Positions 1-6,311 of a stretch of 9,623 nucleotides of DNA are shown here, piece by piece. The notes under the pieces are model-generated. The model made no database searches and was not told the origin of the DNA. It worked only from the letters and a program-made list of their open reading frames with translations. The position numbers and the translations under genes are program-made. How positions within the stretch are numbered: position 1 is the stretch's first letter; every line of letters begins with the position of its first letter. The DNA lies in contig JAJQBM010000159.1 of assembly GCA_021203285.1 (NCBI GenBank), forward strand, positions 1 through 9,623, written 5' to 3'. Source of the DNA: Clostridiales bacterium (GTDB taxonomy: Bacteria > Bacillota > Clostridia > Lachnospirales > Lachnospiraceae).

Positions 1-52
1 CATAACGTTTTGTGCCTTGAGCGTCAAAAACGCGAAAGGAATGGATATAAAA

Positions 53-1165
53 ATGGCAGAATTATCAATGCAGCACGTTTATAAGAGATATCCGAACGGA
101 TTCGAGGCGATCAAGGATTTTAATCTTGAGGTCGCGGACAAAGAGTTTATCATCTTTGTAGGACCGTCCGGATGCGGTAAATCAACCACACTTCGTATGA
201 TTGCCGGTCTGGAAGAGATCTCCGAGGGCGATTTCTACATCGACGGAAAACGCATGAACGATGTGGAGCCGAAGGACAGAGATATCGCGATGGTTTTCCA
301 GAGCTACGCACTGTATCCGCATATGACCGTAGCGGACAACATGGGCTTTGCTCTTAAGCTGAGAAAGATGCCGAAGGATGAGATCGATAAGAAGGTTCGC
401 GAAGCTGCGAAGATTCTTGACCTTGAGAAGCTGTTAGACCGCAAACCGAAGGCTCTTTCCGGTGGTCAGAGACAGCGTGTTGCGATGGGCCGTGCGATTG
501 TCCGTGAGCCGAAGGTCTTCCTTATGGATGAGCCACTCTCCAATCTGGATGCCAAGCTGAGAGTTCAGATGCGTACCGAGATTTCCACTCTGCATCAGAG
601 ACTCGGCGCGACGATCATCTATGTTACCCATGACCAGACCGAGGCTATGACGCTTGGTACCAGAATCGTTGTCTTGAAGGACGGCGTGATCATGCAGGTA
701 GATTCTCCGAAGAAACTGTATGACGAGCCGGACAACCTTTTCGTTGCCGGATTCATCGGATCTCCTCAGATGAACTTTATGGATGCGCTTGTAAAGGCCA
801 GCGGAGATCAGGTTACCATCACAGCCAACGGCAATACATATGTGATGCCTGAGAACAAGGCAAAGGCTCTGAAGGATGGCGGTTATGACGGAAAGACAGT
901 TGTCTTCGGTATCCGTCCGGACGACATGGATGACTTCCCGGCATTTGTTGAGCAGAACAAGGGTTACGAGATTGATGCGGATGTCACAGGCTATGAGCTT
1001 CTCGGCTCTGAGGTTATGCTGTACTTCGCATCCAACGGCATCACGATGTCGGCAAAGGTAGACGCAAGCACACCGGCCCGCTACGGCGATAAGGTTTCCA
1101 TCGCGTTCGATGTTGAAAAAGGTCATCTCTTTGATAAAGAGACAGGGCAGGCGATCTGCCACTAA
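53..1165 (+). CDS. msmX: Carbohydrate ABC transporter ATP-binding subunit (MsmX/MsmK/UgpC type)
   Basis: A 370-residue cytoplasmic ATPase that would power uptake of sugars or oligosaccharides by docking on membrane permeases. The visible motifs are Walker A GPSGCGKST (37-45), Q-loop Q83, signature LSGGQRQ (135-141), Walker B VFLMDEP (155-161), D-loop SNLD and switch H193. A C-terminal regulatory TOBE/OB region follows from about 240, with the GIRPDD segment near 286-291. Length and layout fit the MalK/MsmK/UgpC family. I chose ATG 53 because AAAGGA (35-40) lies 12 bases upstream and the protein then starts with the family's usual MAELSMQHVYKRYPNG. An in-frame TTG at 17 and ATG at 41 lack a well-placed site. 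No permease or binding protein lies downstream, so it may be a shared ATPase serving several importers, as MsmX and MsmK are known to be. The exact sugar cannot be read from sequence. The gene ends at its own terminator. Confidence 0.93.
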   Translation: MAELSMQHVYKRYPNGFEAIKDFNLEVADKEFIIFVGPSGCGKSTTLRMIAGLEEISEGDFYIDGKRMNDVEPKDRDIAMVFQSYALYPHMTVADNMGFALKLRKMPKDEIDKKVREAAKILDLEKLLDRKPKALSGGQRQRVAMGRAIVREPKVFLMDEPLSNLDAKLRVQMRTEISTLHQRLGATIIYVTHDQTEAMTLGTRIVVLKDGVIMQVDSPKKLYDEPDNLFVAGFIGSPQMNFMDALVKASGDQVTITANGNTYVMPENKAKALKDGGYDGKTVVFGIRPDDMDDFPAFVEQNKGYEIDADVTGYELLGSEVMLYFASNGITMSAKVDASTPARYGDKVSIAFDVEKGHLFDKETGQAICH

Positions 1166-1183
1166 GTTATTTTATGACTGCAG

Positions 1184-1214
1184 GACTGGGTACGGTCTCC
1201 GTATCCAGTCTTTT
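1184..1214 (+). terminator. Intrinsic terminator after the ABC ATPase gene
   Basis: A 12-bp stem (1184-1195 with 1199-1210, all pairs Watson-Crick except one G-U at 1190/1204) closes on a 3-base loop TCT and is followed by TTTT (1211-1214). It lies 18 bases past the stop codon and separates the ATPase gene from the regulator downstream. Confidence 0.88.
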
Positions 1215-1292
1215 CAATTATCCGGCTGTTGCAGTTTGTCGGAATCAGGAAGTTGTCAGAGCGTTGTGGAATAGTAGAGGAATACAGAATAT

Positions 1293-2372
1293 ATGGATTA
1301 CATGGTTTCAACCAAAAAACTGGAACGGATTTTAGAGGAGATGAAGGAGGCTTCCAAACGGGAGTACCTTCTTTTTTCTGTGGATGGAAAATGCCTCGCG
1401 GGTACTGTCGCGTCGGACGGATTTGCCGAAGCGGTCACACAGTTTGCCCATTCTCTGGCAGAGACGCAGGTACAGCAGGGATGGATTTATTTCCGTGTTG
1501 AGATTCAGGGGGAGACGGAGTATGTGCTGCTCTGCAGCGTGGGGACGGAGGCAGACCAGTCCTATGTGATCGGCAGGATGGCGCTTTGCCAGATTCGGAA
1601 CGTTTTTCTCTCTGTGCGTGAGCCGGAAAACCGGATCAATGTTTTGAGGCAGATTATCAACGGGGAGATTCCGAGGGAAAAGGTGGTGGAGAAGTGCCAT
1701 TATCTCCAACTGAAACCCGGCAGGTATGTACTCTATGTTGTACACTACAGACAGGAAGCGGATACAATCCTGCTCGAGATGCTGAAGAACCTGTGTGCGA
1801 ACAGCTATGAGGATTTCATGGTGGAGATGGACGGCACGAAGACGGTTCTGGTCAAGAATGTGACAGACATACCGAATGAAGATTTTGAGCAGTATGCCCG
1901 GACGATCGTGGACAATATGCAGGCGGAAGCGATGACGAATGTCTGGGTGGGCTACGGTGATCCGGTGGATGCCTTTGAGGAGATGTATTCGTCTTACTGT
2001 CAGGCGAAGACGGCGCTGGATATCGGGCTCGTCTACTGCGGAACAGAGCGGGTGTTTTATTATCATCATCTGGGTCTTGGCCGTCTGATCTATAAGCTGC
2101 CCCCGGATCAGTGTGAGCTGTTTTTGCAGGAGGTTCTCGGGGAAAATATGGAACTCGAGCTGGACGATGAGACACTGACGACGATCAACAAGCTCTTTGA
2201 CAATAATCTGAACATCTCCGAGACGGCGCGGCAGCTCTATATCCACAGGAACACGCTGCTTTACCGTTTGGAGCGGATTGAGAAAAAGCTGGGGCTCGAT
2301 ATTCGTTCTTTCGAGGATGCGATGCTTTTTAAAATCGCAATGATGGTTCGCACCCATCTGAATTCTCTTTAA
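1293..2372 (+). CDS. CdaR/PucR-type transcriptional regulator with C-terminal HTH
   Basis: A 359-residue probable DNA-binding regulator. The C-terminal part (about 290-357) is the PucR/CdaR helix-turn-helix module: residues 303-330 contain DNNLNISETARQLYIHRNTLLYRLERI, the hallmark pattern of that domain, followed by a short helical tail. The middle (about 140-255) matches the degenerate GGDEF-like region of CdaR regulators in position and style. The N-terminal 120 residues look like a small sensory domain, with no membrane segment. ATG 1293 is supported by AGAGGAA (1276-1282) ten bases upstream. Family members control sugar-acid, purine or other catabolic genes. In this position, just after a shared sugar ATPase, it may sense carbon supply, but its ligand and targets are unknown. 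It is separated from the ATPase gene by a terminator, so it should have its own promoter; I could not identify a good one. Confidence 0.85.
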   Translation: MDYMVSTKKLERILEEMKEASKREYLLFSVDGKCLAGTVASDGFAEAVTQFAHSLAETQVQQGWIYFRVEIQGETEYVLLCSVGTEADQSYVIGRMALCQIRNVFLSVREPENRINVLRQIINGEIPREKVVEKCHYLQLKPGRYVLYVVHYRQEADTILLEMLKNLCANSYEDFMVEMDGTKTVLVKNVTDIPNEDFEQYARTIVDNMQAEAMTNVWVGYGDPVDAFEEMYSSYCQAKTALDIGLVYCGTERVFYYHHLGLGRLIYKLPPDQCELFLQEVLGENMELELDDETLTTINKLFDNNLNISETARQLYIHRNTLLYRLERIEKKLGLDIRSFEDAMLFKIAMMVRTHLNSL

Positions 2373-2375
2373 AAG

Positions 2376-2404
2376 TTGTCAAATGCAGACGCATTTGGTA
2401 TACT
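2376..2404 (+). promoter_or_regulatory. Strong sigma-A promoter upstream of the coiled-coil/ppaC/hpf run
   Basis: -35 TTGTCA (2376-2381) and -10 TATACT (2399-2404) are separated by exactly 17 bases. An upstream TG at 2396-2397 gives an extended -10 (TGNTATACT). Transcription should start near 2411, leaving about 40 bases of leader before the ribosome site AAGGAGG. The -35 begins three bases past the regulator's stop codon. Confidence 0.85.
2380..2397 (+). promoter_or_regulatory. Perfect inverted repeat in promoter spacer, candidate operator
   Basis: CAAATGC (2380-2386), four bases AGAC, then GCATTTG (2391-2397): a perfect 7-bp inverted repeat that almost exactly fills the space between the -35 and -10 boxes. 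A dimeric repressor bound here would block polymerase. It is not followed by a T-run, so it does not look like a terminator for the preceding gene. The protein that binds is unknown; the adjacent CdaR/PucR-type regulator is one candidate. Confidence 0.55.
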
Positions 2405-2449
2405 GGATGCAGGCAATGAGCCGTGCGAATTCAAGAAGGAGGAAAAGCA

Positions 2450-3160
2450 ATGGATCTGATCAGCGGCCTTCAGGCCATGTTGGGAGGGGATCCGTCTTCC
2501 GCAAAACAGCGAAGTGACCAAAGAAATACGGCGGCGCATCGGCAGGAGGGTGAACTGAAGAAAAAAAACATCCTGTTGAAGGAGCAGTTGGACGCTGCCC
2601 GTGAGCGGATTGTTCGGTTAGAGAACCAGATTGAATCAATGAAAAAGGAGACTACAAAGGTGGAGCAGAACTTAGATTCCGGAAGAGACGATATGGACCG
2701 GCTGATCACAGGGGTTACGGTACAGATTCAGGAGATGATAAGCGCGCTGGAGCAGCAGGCGCAACAGCTCGAGGGTAAGACCGCCAGCCAGGTCGGGCGC
2801 ATGGAGGAGAGCACGAGAGAACAGATCAGCGAGATCAGGGCCATGGTGGAGAAGCTGGAGGAACAAAGAGTCTCCATGGATGAGATCAATGAGAAGTCTG
2901 AGAGCCTGCGCACGGATATCATTGAGAAGATTCACGCGGAGAATGTCCAGTGCTACCGCAATATGAAGAACCTCGTGATGGATCTGGATGTCAAGATCGA
3001 GGAGCTTGAGCTGGGGGAGAAGAGCCTGACGAAGATTCGCAAGTCGTTCAAGGGGATGAAGTTTTTCTCATTTTTCAGTTTCTTAAGCTTTTTGATGCTG
3101 CTGTATTTTCTTCTGGCGAATCGGTTTGGAATTGATCTTTTTACATTAATAATCAGATAA
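2450..3160 (+). CDS. Coiled-coil protein with single C-terminal membrane anchor, function unknown
   Basis: A 236-residue protein I cannot assign to a characterised family. Residues about 34-75 and 90-195 are rich in Glu, Gln, Lys, Arg and spaced Leu/Ile/Met, typical of long helical coiled coil. The short N-terminal 30 residues are polar with a small hydrophobic helix at the start. Near 160-180 the text IHAENVQCYRNMKNLVMDLD breaks the coil pattern and may be a conserved motif. A basic stretch (KIRKSFKGMK, 195-204) precedes one hydrophobic segment (205-223) and a short tail ending NRFGIDLFTLIIR. There is no signal peptide, so the likely topology is a cytoplasmic coiled coil anchored by its C-terminus. 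The start at ATG 2450 is fixed by AAGGAGG (2436-2442) seven bases upstream; an in-frame GTG at 2423 is disfavoured. It is first in a tight run, 16 bases before the pyrophosphatase gene. Possible roles are scaffold, septum or envelope organiser, or partner of a membrane complex, all unproven. Confidence 0.75.
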   Translation: MDLISGLQAMLGGDPSSAKQRSDQRNTAAHRQEGELKKKNILLKEQLDAARERIVRLENQIESMKKETTKVEQNLDSGRDDMDRLITGVTVQIQEMISALEQQAQQLEGKTASQVGRMEESTREQISEIRAMVEKLEEQRVSMDEINEKSESLRTDIIEKIHAENVQCYRNMKNLVMDLDVKIEELELGEKSLTKIRKSFKGMKFFSFFSFLSFLMLLYFLLANRFGIDLFTLIIR

Positions 3161-3176
3161 TACGAGGGGAAATGAT

Positions 3177-4835
3177 ATGGGATTGGATGAGAAGCGGAAG
3201 GTCTGGGTCGTTGGACATAAGAATCCGGATACGGACTCGATTTGTTCCGCCATCGCTTATGCATATTTGAAAAGCCGGACTTCGGAGGGGGAAGAGTACG
3301 AGCCGAAGCGGGCGGGGGAACTGAATGAAGAGACAAAATATGTTCTGCGTGCATTCGGAGCTGACACACCGGGGCTGATCACGGATGTAGGGGCACAGGT
3401 GAAGGATATTGAGATCCGCCGTGTGCCGGGGATCAGCGAGGATATCTCCCTGAAACGGGCGTGGGATATGATGCGTGATCTGAATGTGCCGACATTGGCG
3501 ATCACGGATGAGGAGGGCTATATGACCGGACTCATCACGACGCAGGATATCACGACCTCCTACATGGATGTTTACGACAACTATATCCTTTCAAGGGCGC
3601 AGACCCGGTATAAAAATATTCTCGATACGCTCGACGGGACCTTGCTGTGCGGGGACGAGGATGCCTGCTTTACGGAGGGCAAGGTCATTGTCGGCTCGGC
3701 TAACCCGGAGATCATGGAGGAGTTTATTGACGATCATGACCTTGTCATCATGGGGAGCCGCTATGAGGCGCAGGTCTGTGCCATTGAGGTGAATGCGGGA
3801 TGCATGATTATCGCCGGTGATCCGAAGATATCCAAAACCATTATCCGGATGGCGGCGGATCACGGATGCACGCTGATCACGACAGCCTACGATACATATA
3901 CGACCGCCCGTCTGATCAACCAGAGTATGCCGATCCGGTTTTTTATGCATCGGCACAGCCTGGTCAGTTTTGAGACAGAGGAGCTGGTGGACGGTGTCCG
4001 CGATATCATGTCGAAGGAGCGGCACCGGTATTTTCCGATTCTGGATGAAAACAGCAAATATGTCGGCATGATATCTAGACGGAATCTGTTAAATATGCAG
4101 AAGAAGCAGTTGATTCTTGTTGATCACAATGAGAAGTCTCAGGCGGCTGACGGAATCGACGGTGCGGATATTCTGGAGATCATTGATCATCACCGCATCG
4201 GCAGTCTGGAGACGATTTCTCCGGTGTTTTTCCGAAACCAGCCGGTTGGGTGTACCGGGACGATCGTATATCAGATGTATCAGGAGCAGGGAGTAGAGAT
4301 CCCGAAGCAGATTGCAGGACTGCTCTGCTCCGCGATTCTCTCGGATACGCTGCTGTACCGCTCCCCGACCTGCACGCCGCTTGACCGGATTGCAGCGGAG
4401 GCGCTGGCGAAGATCGGGGGGATTCAGCCAGAGGAGCACGCGAAAGCCATGTTTCATGCCGGCAGCGATTTCGGAAGCAAGACACCCGCGGAAATCTGTT
4501 ATCAGGACTTCAAGATCTTTACGCAGAATGAGATTGCTTTCGGGGTGGGGCAGATCAGCGCCATGACGCAGGAGGAGCTGGAGCAGGTGAAGGAGATCCT
4601 TCTCCCGTATCTGCCGCAGGTTCTGCAGGAGAGGGGGATTTCCATAGTCTTCCTCATGCTGACGAATATCATCGATGAGACGACATATCTGATCTGTACC
4701 GGTGAGAATGCGGCTGCACTGGTGGAACAGGCCTATGAGGAGAAGAAAACAGGTGACTACCATGTTCTGAAGGATGTGGTATCGAGAAAGAAGCAGTTGA
4801 TTCCGGCGCTGATGACGGCGCTGCAGGGTCAATAA
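3177..4835 (+). CDS. ppaC: Manganese-dependent inorganic pyrophosphatase, CBS-DRTGG regulated (family II)
   Basis: A 552-residue cytoplasmic enzyme that hydrolyses pyrophosphate to two phosphates, pulling biosynthetic reactions forward. The DHH catalytic domain is split by a regulatory insert. The N-terminal part carries GHKNPDTDS (13-21: metal ligands H14, D18, D20). The insert comprises CBS 1 (about 78-128), a DRTGG-like domain (about 130-248) and CBS 2 (about 250-308). The catalytic domain resumes with VDHN (D316), the DHH motif (337-339) and SDT (D390). A DHHA2 domain follows (about 425-548) with the substrate-binding SRKKQ (536-540). All metal-binding residues are present. Family II enzymes without the insert are about 310 residues, so the extra 240 are the nucleotide-sensing part. 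Characterised CBS pyrophosphatases are inhibited by AMP/ADP, and those with a DRTGG domain bind diadenosine polyphosphates. ATG 3177 has GAGGGGA (3164-3170) six bases upstream. It is probably co-transcribed with the genes on either side. Confidence 0.95.
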   Translation: MGLDEKRKVWVVGHKNPDTDSICSAIAYAYLKSRTSEGEEYEPKRAGELNEETKYVLRAFGADTPGLITDVGAQVKDIEIRRVPGISEDISLKRAWDMMRDLNVPTLAITDEEGYMTGLITTQDITTSYMDVYDNYILSRAQTRYKNILDTLDGTLLCGDEDACFTEGKVIVGSANPEIMEEFIDDHDLVIMGSRYEAQVCAIEVNAGCMIIAGDPKISKTIIRMAADHGCTLITTAYDTYTTARLINQSMPIRFFMHRHSLVSFETEELVDGVRDIMSKERHRYFPILDENSKYVGMISRRNLLNMQKKQLILVDHNEKSQAADGIDGADILEIIDHHRIGSLETISPVFFRNQPVGCTGTIVYQMYQEQGVEIPKQIAGLLCSAILSDTLLYRSPTCTPLDRIAAEALAKIGGIQPEEHAKAMFHAGSDFGSKTPAEICYQDFKIFTQNEIAFGVGQISAMTQEELEQVKEILLPYLPQVLQERGISIVFLMLTNIIDETTYLICTGENAAALVEQAYEEKKTGDYHVLKDVVSRKKQLIPALMTALQGQ

Positions 4836-4839
4836 ATAG

Positions 4840-4845
4840 TGAGGT
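4840..4845 (+). promoter_or_regulatory. Ribosome binding site deciding a TTG start
   Basis: TGAGGT lies seven bases before TTG 4853. The next in-frame ATG is ten codons inside the conserved N-terminus (NMLYPVP), so this site supports TTG as the real start of the flavin-reductase-like gene. It also suggests lower translation than its neighbours, which use ATG and stronger sites. Confidence 0.65.
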
Positions 4846-4852
4846 AGAACGA

Positions 4853-5419
4853 TTGGAAAGAGTATATTGGAAACCGGGAAATATGCTCTATCCGGTGCCG
4901 GCGGTGATGGTGAGCTGTCAGCGCCCGGGAGAGAGACCGAATATTGTCACGATTGCATGGGCAGGGACAGTCTGTTCCGATCCGGCAATGCTCTCCATTT
5001 CCGTGCGGAAAGAGCGGTATTCCTACGATATTATTCGTGAGACCGGAGAGTTTGTCGTAAATCTGATTACAAAAGAGCTGACATATGCCACGGATTACTG
5101 CGGCGTGAAATCCGGAAGAGATGTGGATAAGTTTGCGAATATGCATCTGACACCCAGTCCTTCCAAAACAGTCGCTGCACCGGGGATCGCACAGAGCCCG
5201 GTGAATCTGGAGTGCAGGGTGAAGCAGGTTCTTGAGCTTGGCAGCCACGTCATGTTTGTGGCCGAGGTCACGGCGGTATCGGTGGATCCGGCGAACATGG
5301 ATGAGAATGGGAAGCTGCATCTGAACGAGCTCGGTCTGGTCGCTTACTCCCACGGAGAGTATTTTGAGCTGGGAGACAAAATCGGCAAGTTCGGCTACAG
5401 CGTGCAGAAAAAGAGGTAA
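4853..5419 (+). CDS. Flavin reductase-like FMN-binding domain protein
   Basis: A 188-residue soluble protein of the flavin-reductase-like split-barrel family (DIM6/NTAB type). The pattern seen is: N-terminal PGNMLYPVPAVMVSCQ; RPNIVTIAWAGTVCSDPAMLSISVRKERYSYDIIRETGEFVVNL (about 28-71), the FMN-binding barrel core with the usual small-residue and Ser/Asp-Pro turns; the following TDYCGVKSGRDVDKF (80-94); and a second barrel half (119-182). Length is normal for the stand-alone family. Such proteins bind FMN and can reduce flavin with NAD(P)H, or act as flavoredoxins; the physiological substrate is unknown here. The start is TTG, supported by TGAGGT at 4840-4845. The gene begins 17 bases after the pyrophosphatase stop and ends 49 bases before hpf, consistent with one operon. 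Confidence 0.88.
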   Translation: MERVYWKPGNMLYPVPAVMVSCQRPGERPNIVTIAWAGTVCSDPAMLSISVRKERYSYDIIRETGEFVVNLITKELTYATDYCGVKSGRDVDKFANMHLTPSPSKTVAAPGIAQSPVNLECRVKQVLELGSHVMFVAEVTAVSVDPANMDENGKLHLNELGLVAYSHGEYFELGDKIGKFGYSVQKKR

Positions 5420-5468
5420 TTTCCCCACAGCCGGAAACGGCATGGCGGGTTTGGAAAGGAGAGTTGCA

Positions 5469-6035
5469 ATGAACGTAAATGTGAGAGGAAAGGGAAGCAA
5501 CATCGGCGTGACAGATGCGATCCGCTCTGCCGTGGAGAAGGCGGCAAAGAAGTTGGAGAAGTATGTATCGGATGCGGCCGAGCTGACGGTTGTGGTCAGC
5601 GTGGAGGGAAACCTGAAAACGGCGGAGCTTTCTCTGTCGGATGCCGGAGCATTTACCAGGGTGGAGGAGTCCGGTGCGGATCTGTACAATGTGATTCATG
5701 ATGCCGGTGAAAATATGGAGCGGAAGCTCCGCAGATACAAGGAAAAGCTGACGGCAAAGTATGCCGGGCGTCCGACCTCGCATGCGGTCGCGCCCAAAAT
5801 CGGAGAACTCGCGGCGGAGTCCGTGGATGCAGCCGGTGAGGAAGAGCCGGTCGAGATCCGGCGTGTTAAGCGGTTTGACATCAAGCCGATGTTTCCGGAG
5901 GATGCCGTGCTGGAGATGGAGCTTGTCGGACACGACTTCTTTGTATTCCAGAACGCGGAAGAAAACTGCCACGTGAATGTGATTTATAAGAGGAAGAACG
6001 GAGGATACGGACTGATCCAGCCGACATATGAGTAA
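5469..6035 (+). CDS. hpf: Long-form ribosome hibernation promoting factor (HPF/RaiA family)
   Basis: A 188-residue ribosome-binding protein. The N-terminal domain (about 1-98) has the S30AE fold pattern: NVNVRGKGSNIGVTDAIRSAVEKAAKKLEKY, then beta strands ending in DLYNVIHDAGENMERKLRRYKEKL, a basic surface for the 30S decoding region. A flexible linker (about 100-127) rich in Ala and Glu leads to the C-terminal dimerisation domain (128-188: VEIRRVKRFDIKPMFPEDAVLEMELVGHDFFVFQN...VIYKRKNGGYGLIQP). This two-domain long form is the type known to pair 70S ribosomes into inactive 100S dimers in stationary or stressed cells. ATG 5469 is set by AGGAG (5457-5461), seven bases upstream, and gives the family's usual N-terminus; upstream in-frame ATGs would add unconserved residues. 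A small GCCG-GAAA-CGGC hairpin (5430-5441) lies in the gap before it. In many Firmicutes hpf precedes secA; here it does not. Confidence 0.95.
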   Translation: MNVNVRGKGSNIGVTDAIRSAVEKAAKKLEKYVSDAAELTVVVSVEGNLKTAELSLSDAGAFTRVEESGADLYNVIHDAGENMERKLRRYKEKLTAKYAGRPTSHAVAPKIGELAAESVDAAGEEEPVEIRRVKRFDIKPMFPEDAVLEMELVGHDFFVFQNAEENCHVNVIYKRKNGGYGLIQPTYE

Positions 6036-6041
6036 ACGAAA

Positions 6042-6074
6042 ATCTCCGGAATCTGGTTTTCGGATTCCGGAGAT
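6042..6074. repeat. Perfect 12-bp hairpin after hpf without a + strand T-run
   Basis: ATCTCCGGAATC (6042-6053) pairs perfectly with GATTCCGGAGAT (6063-6074), and further pairs (6054/6062, 6055/6061) shrink the loop to TTTT-type bases. It starts six bases after the hpf stop. Reading on the + strand it is followed by ATCATAGGGG, so it is not a standard terminator in that direction; it could stabilise the mRNA 3' end. Read on the - strand, the hairpin is followed by TTTTCGTTT, which would make a fair terminator for antisense transcription. Confidence 0.7.
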
Positions 6075-6100
6075 ATCATAGGGGAGGATAAGTTAATAGA

Positions 6101-6143
6101 AAGGCGGTTCGCGGGGGTTCCTCGGAACCGTCTTACTGTTTTT
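6101..6143 (+). terminator. Probable intrinsic terminator of the ppaC-hpf run
   Basis: AAGGCGGTTC (6101-6110) pairs with GAACCGTCTT (6125-6134), ten pairs with one G-U, around a 14-base loop. ACTG and then TTTTT (6139-6143) follow. A second GGTTC (6116-6120) inside the loop can pair with the same right arm, so two hairpins compete. The four-base gap before the T-run makes it weaker than the classic form. Confidence 0.65.
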
Positions 6144-6197
6144 ATTATGGACGGATTCCGGGGAAATATTCACGGAAAGACAGATTTTATGAAAAGA

Positions 6198-6226
6198 TTG
6201 AAAAATGTGGAAAAGTGATGTATACT
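6198..6226 (+). promoter_or_regulatory. Sigma-A promoter for the SEC-C gene and probably thrS
   Basis: -35 TTGAAA (6198-6203) and -10 TATACT (6221-6226) with a 17-base spacer. The start should be near 6233, giving a leader of about 80 bases. That leader can form a seven-pair hairpin (6239-6245 with 6261-6267, one G-U) around a 15-base loop; it has no T-run and its role is unknown. Confidence 0.83.
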
Positions 6227-6311
6227 ATCGCTGTGTCTGCGCCGGGGTTGCTGACAGAAACCGGTGCATGTATAATTTTCAGATGATTTGAAGAAAAAGG
6301 TGGTATAGAAA

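Noticed and set aside
1259..1292. Promoter for the regulator using TTGTCA at 1253-1258 as -35
   Set aside because: A 17-base spacer puts AGAGGA, the ribosome site, at the -10 position, and no other spacing gives a TATAAT-like box.
1332..2357. Long open frame on the - strand, 341 codons
   Set aside because: It is fully antisense to the regulator gene, has no family motif and low-complexity His/Leu/Arg-rich content, as expected from the complement of a GC-rich coding strand.
4829..5689. Open - strand frame of 286 codons across the flavin reductase and hpf genes
   Set aside because: It covers two well-supported + strand genes, has no ribosome site that I can see and no recognisable domain.
6101..6143. 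Possible T-box antiterminator/terminator: AAGGCGGTTCGCGG resembles the T-box consensus AGGGTGGNACCGCG and pairs with a downstream arm before a T-run
   Set aside because: Only about 65 bases separate it from hpf, too few for the stem I and specifier loop of a T-box. The UGG core reads CGG, and a separate promoter lies downstream of it before the SEC-C gene. A terminator for hpf explains it better.
6239..6267. Leader hairpin of the SEC-C transcript as a riboswitch
   Set aside because: A single seven-pair hairpin with no expression platform or alternate structure and no match to a riboswitch core that I recognise.
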